Assembly (NCBI RefSeq): GCF_001039355.2
Contig: NW_019775938.1
Span: forward strand, 1-24,545
Source: Lingula anatina
Lineage: Eukaryota > Brachiopoda > Lingulata > Lingulida > Lingulidae
Length of the DNA stretch: 24,545 nucleotides
Direction: 5' to 3'
The notes beneath the pieces are model-generated. The model was not told where the DNA came from. It did no database searches and worked only from the letters and a program-made list of their open reading frames with translations. Positions 21,121 through 24,545 of this stretch are shown here, piece by piece. How positions within the stretch are numbered: the first letter of the stretch is position 1; each line of letters begins with the position of its first letter. The position numbers and the translations under genes were made by a program.

Positions 21121-21988
21121 GGTAATTATTATAGGGTGATGGTCTCTTGTTTGGACTAGGCTATTTACCAAGTCAATAGGTTTTCACTTATCTCCTTGCC
21201 AACAAAAGCCATTTATAGCATTTTGGTGAAAAAAACTACAAAGCTATTACGAATAGCGCTGGTGTGGAAGATTAGGTCATAAGTAATAAATCTAGGGTGT
21301 GTATGGTGGAGCCTTTTATTTTACTTTTTATGCAAAATAGACGTAAAAGGGGATATTTACACAACAATTTTGGTTGTACAAAATGTTTTTTCATGCCCAT
21401 TAGAGGGGTTTGGGTCAAGCCACCCTTATGCTTAGCGTTCGAGACCTGTCGTTCCGGTGTCACGAAACTGAGTGTCCGTGTGACAGAAAGTTTGCCCTCC
21501 ATATATTTATAATGGTTAGGGTTAGTCTGACCTAAGTGGGTCAAAATCTAGGGCGAGGCTCATCTGTACAAAGCGGACTCTCTGTCATTGGGGACTTTCT
21601 GGTACATGACACTGGACCCCCCTTCAAATAATCCTGGATCCGCCCCTGAAACTCATCAATTTAGGAAATTTATCTTTAATAAGAATATAAATATGTATCG
21701 GCTAAAATATTAGTTTTCATAGTTTTTTGTCTATTCCGGTAGGGGGTAGAAGTAGGGGAATGATCAGACCTTCAATTACCCATTTTTCACAGATTTTCAC
21801 AATCCCCCATTATTTGATTGACATCACTAAACAGGCTTCATCTTTAAGTAGCAAAACCACCTATTCTACGCACATCACACGAGTGAAATCGAAAAGTTAT
21901 CAACGGCACATGTTTCATCAACTGTTATTTCTCAAGCCCAATACTTAATTTCTCAGATCATCGGCTTCCCCCCATTTTCAGAGGGGGC

Positions 21989-22008
21989 GGGGGGGGGGGG
22001 GGGGGGGG
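21989..22008. repeat. poly(G) tract
   Basis: About 20 uninterrupted G on the plus strand, next to a further GGGGGCGG. It could form a quadruplex. The length may be unreliable in the assembly. Confidence 0.9.
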
Positions 22009-22630
22009 CACCACCTGTAACTCTCTGCCGTCTATCCATGGCCTGGTCACCATATCCCACGATGTCCCCGCCTTGCATATCTCTAGCGGATATTGAACAG
22101 GTAGTCTGAGTATCCATGTGGTAAAAATGAAAACTCCACGCCAGTCAGAAAAATATGCTTCGTATAAGCTGTGTAATATCATGTTAAGGTTATTTCATCA
22201 TTTTGGCTTTCTACTTTTTTACTTCTCACCCTAACCCCTGAACCCGTTAGGTCCATCTTCACCTAAAAGTATACTTTCTTATTTTGGTTATTAGAGACTC
22301 AGTTTTCTGATAAAATGTACAATGTCCTCTTCATTATACCGATCTTTTTTTAATATAAAAGACCATTTGGGTAATTGTAGGAGATGTAGATTATCAAAAC
22401 GTGACTTTTTTTTCTATATCCAACTAATAAGTAAAGAAATTGAAAGAAGGAAAGAGAAATTGTAGTTTACCCAGCCATTTCAAAGGAGGGGGGTCATTTC
22501 CTGGAAAAGTTTACCTTTTACCATGAAACCCCCGTGTTCGATCCCCTCTTTCCGGCTACAGACCTGTTTATTTTGGTAATTAAACAACACAAAAGATAAC
22601 AGGTGCTGAGGGAGGTTACTCCCTACCTCT

Positions 22631-22647
22631 CCCCCCCCCCCCCCCCC
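22631..22647. repeat. poly(C) tract
   Basis: 17 C in a row, preceded by CTCT. It mirrors the G tract at 21989 and may be the other side of a repeat family. Confidence 0.9.
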
Positions 22648-23280
22648 ACAAACACGCGCGCAAAAGTTTTTTTTTAAACCGTATGCCAGTTCTGAACAGT
22701 GAAAAGGGGAACTATGGGGCGCTACATGCCCTCTTCTTCAAGCAAATACAAGAAATAGTTAAAATATTCAAGCAATTGTAAAAAGTAACTAAAACATTTA
22801 AATTTAAAAACCACAACAAGCATATTATCTTTTAGTTATCCTTTCTCCTTGCAAAATCAAAGCAAACTGGACAACTCCACATAAATGTTTATAGCAAAAA
22901 TGTATTATCACTTTATCTTTATTGTCATCATCTGTGAAACAAGATAAGAAATGAAAGTTTCTTCAAAGTGCATTGTAAATCAGTATATATTGTTGTTAAG
23001 TGTTCCAGTGTACGCAGACAAGGTCGTTCAATGATGGCCTGGGGCAGGTTAGTAAACTTCAAGTGGATATCATGTCAACAAGATGCAAGGACACTGTCAA
23101 TCATAATTAGGGGAGAGGCATGCGTGGTTTCCCTCCAAAAACTATTATAGCTTAACATTGATTCTTCCCTCCGAAGTAAATGTGCGATTTTTTTCTTTTT
23201 AAACAAAAAAAGTTAAGGTATGAAAACGCTGAATGTATTTCAAACGTAGGTGTATATACAATACAATAATGAAATCAGTG

Positions 23281-23715
23281 TCTCACTCTCACACGACACC
23301 CCCGCGTACAAACTGACAGGATGGTGGCGACAGCAACGCCCCCAGTCGACAATCTACGATAGGAAGTCTAAGAGCGGGAAATTGTGAACGTGTGATCACT
23401 TTACAGCACACTGAACAGCGGGAAGGACACACTGCGTTGCACTCCAGAGGCGAACAAAGGACGCCAAATGAGAGCGTTATTCTCCGGGGAACCGCCATCA
23501 AAATTCATGAGATCCTACGCCAATGCATCGCACTTGAGGATAGTTTCTTTACTAGCACAAAACACCGAATGTTTCGTCTTTTCCCCCCGCTGTGTGCTTC
23601 TGTGAATTCGTCTCTTCAATCCATGCGGACTCGTCGCTCTGGGAAATGTACATCGAATAACCACCGCAGAAAAATTAATCGTAAATGGACTGAAATCCAA
23701 GCTACTGGCGATGGG
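23281..23715 (+). promoter_or_regulatory. CpG-rich segment, candidate promoter and first exon
   Basis: This segment has many CpG dinucleotides in an otherwise CpG-poor, AT-rich window, and high GC. TTTTGATGGCGG on the minus strand (about 23492-23503) resembles a YY1 site near transcription starts. A GATGG|GTAGGT donor-like site at 23714 could splice to the first exon-like unit at 24002. The 108-codon frame 23392-23718 has no recognised domain and would run into a stop after such a splice, so it would be 5' UTR. Confidence 0.4.
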
Positions 23716-23955
23716 TAGGTGCCACCATGTCATACTCTCTTTTCATTTCTGTCATATTCCTCTTATGCCTGTGTTTCTAGGTCGATCTTGATAGCCCTTT
23801 AAGGCTAGAACCAAAACCTTCATGTGCCCGATTTAGGTCACGCTCGTCGAGTTTTGTTGTTGTTTCTTTTCTAAGGCTGATGTCCGTTTTCTCTCAAGTG
23901 TGAGTTAGTATTGTTCCCTTTTTTGTACTGCCATGCATTTGTAATGTATTGTGTC

Positions 23956-23961
23956 AATAAA
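23956..23961 (+). terminator. AATAAA followed by A-rich tail-like sequence
   Basis: AATAAAAAACTAAAAAAAATTAA at 23956-23978 looks like a poly(A) signal followed by a short tail. It might end a short transcript from the CpG-rich segment, or be the 3' end of a retroposed sequence. The evidence is only this motif. Confidence 0.3.
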
Positions 23962-24001
23962 AAACTAAAAAAAATTAATATAATTTTGCTTTCTTTTTCA
24001 G

Positions 24002-24356
24002 GATATAGAAGATGAGTGCTTCCACTCAGGTTAAGGTAAGTAAACATATTATTATTATTATTTATTTATTTTATTTTTTTTTTGGGGGGGGGGGTTAGCA
24101 GAAGTTAAAAAATCTAATCTAGTTTTATTTCTTTTTACAGGACATAAAAGATGATGAGCAACTCTACACAGACATTGACTTCACACGTCGATAGAACTTA
24201 AGGTTAGTAAGCTTTCTTTTTTTAGGGGGGGCGTGGGGGGGACGGGGGTGTAGGTTAATTAAAAAAGATCTAATCATTCTCATTTTTTTTACAGGACATA
24301 GAAGATTATTAGCAACTCTAACCAGACATTGACTTCACACGTCTATAGAAGTTAAG
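24002..24356 (+). repeat. Three tandem exon-like units
   Basis: Units at 24002-24035 (34 bp), 24141-24202 (62 bp) and 24295-24356 (62 bp) start GAYATARAAGAT after a T-rich tract and (T)ACAG or TTTCAG. Each ends TTAAG followed by GTAAGT or GTTAGT. The flanking intron-like sequence is duplicated too: a T run, a G run, then GTTAA and a (G)ATCTAATC phrase. The two 62 bp units differ at about 8 positions. Unit 1 contains ATG AGT GCT TCC ACT CAG GTT AAG (MSASTQVK). Unit 2 has ATG ATG AGC AAC TCT ACA CAG in the matching frame, then a stop. Unit 3 has lost the ATG. These look like duplicated 5' exons, coding or leader, of a gene running off the right edge. No protein family is recognised. Confidence 0.55.
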
Positions 24357-24545
24357 GTTAGTAAACTTTTTTTTTTTGGGGGGGGGGGTTACAGGTGCAG
24401 TATATTTTTTGTTTAAATGTCTTGAGGAATCAGTCAATATTGACCAACAAAATACATCACATAGGTATATTGTAACTATATATAACTAGAGCGAGTTGCA
24501 TATCTGCTGACTGAAAATCTGCTTTGAAAACTAAAAAAAAAAAAA
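24357..24545. other. Right-edge non-coding sequence
   Basis: After the third unit there is a T run and a G run, then AT-rich sequence ending in an A run at the window edge. No fourth exon-like unit is visible at the expected spacing near 24450. Confidence 0.5.

Larger units (their letters stand above)
17074..21648. mobile_element. Degraded DNA transposon bounded by CAGGGGCGGATCC-type ends
   Basis: CCGGGGCGGATCCAGAATT at 17074-17092 and the reverse complement of 21630-21648 (CAGGGGCGGATCCAGGATT) match at 17 of 19 bases, in inverted orientation. The 8 bases outside (TGACTCAC left, AAACTCAT right) share ACTCA at the same offset, compatible with a decayed 8 bp target duplication as made by hAT elements. 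Inside are no intact genes, only tandem repeats and a dead transposase fragment. Two separate insertions of a repeat with this common end would look similar, so treating it as one element is an inference. Confidence 0.45.
21649..23280. other. Repeat-like non-coding stretch
   Basis: No gene is supported. It contains a G run (21989-22008) and a C run (22631-22647), plus C-rich phrases such as GTTCGATCCCC near 22537. These are typical of transposon debris. The minus-strand frame 21958-22182 (DWRGVFIFTTW, RPWIDGRELQVV, then polyproline from the G run) reads somewhat like protein but I do not recognise it. Confidence 0.45.

Noticed and set aside
21958-22182. 74-codon minus-strand frame ending in polyproline
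   Set aside because: The polyproline comes from the G run; the rest is not recognised and has no gene context. It may be a transposon fragment.
22525-22560. tRNA B-box-like GTTCGATCCCC
   Set aside because: No A box, acceptor stem or anticodon arm can be drawn around it; similar phrases occur in transposon debris.
23392-23718. 108-codon plus-strand open frame in the CpG-rich segment
   Set aside because: No recognisable domain; long frames are expected in GC-rich DNA. It would stop at once after the likely splice to 24002.
1-24545. CRISPR array, operons or prokaryotic signals
   Set aside because: Introns, poly(A) signals and gene content are animal; no regularly spaced short repeats of CRISPR type are present.

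Overview
The window comes from an animal nuclear genome. It is AT-rich, has spliceosomal introns with GT-AG borders (plus one GC-AG intron), AATAAA poly(A) signals, microsatellites and long homopolymer runs, and carries decayed DNA transposons. A gene of the CFAP73/CCDC42 family implies motile cilia. Repeat content and intron sizes suit a marine invertebrate, but the sequence does not fix the phylum.

Three intact multi-exon genes can be rebuilt exon by exon with consistent phases. (1) A mitochondrial NIPSNAP gene runs on the minus strand (CDS 5542-9433). It has ten constitutive positions, and its second coding position is occupied by two homologous tandem exons (8742-8893 and 8100-8254) that share the same phases and cannot be used together without a frameshift. 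(2) A CFAP73/CCDC42-family coiled-coil ciliary gene runs on the plus strand (CDS 9592-13622, 8 exons, 314 aa). It is divergent from NIPSNAP across only 158 bp, so the two probably share a bidirectional promoter. (3) A membrane-anchored short-chain dehydrogenase of the retinol dehydrogenase 11-14 type runs on the minus strand (CDS 14759-16923, 4 exons, 329 aa). It converges on the ciliary gene.

Layout: 1-3452 is non-coding and may be the 3' UTR of a plus-strand gene starting left of the window. 3453-4500 holds diverged tandem repeats. 4500-5541 is the NIPSNAP 3' UTR. 5542-16923 holds the three genes. A roughly 400 bp inverted-repeat transposon sits in the last NIPSNAP intron. 17074-21648 may be one degraded 4.6 kb DNA transposon, because 19-bp inverted ends lie at both borders; it contains three tandem ~330 bp repeats and the remains of a transposase with a SWIM zinc finger. 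21649-23280 is repeat-like and non-coding. A CpG-rich segment (23281-23715) and three tandem exon-like units (24002-24356) suggest the 5' end of another gene running off the right edge.

The most unusual items are the mutually exclusive exon pair in NIPSNAP and the triplicated exon-plus-intron unit at the right edge. No RNA genes or CRISPR arrays were seen.
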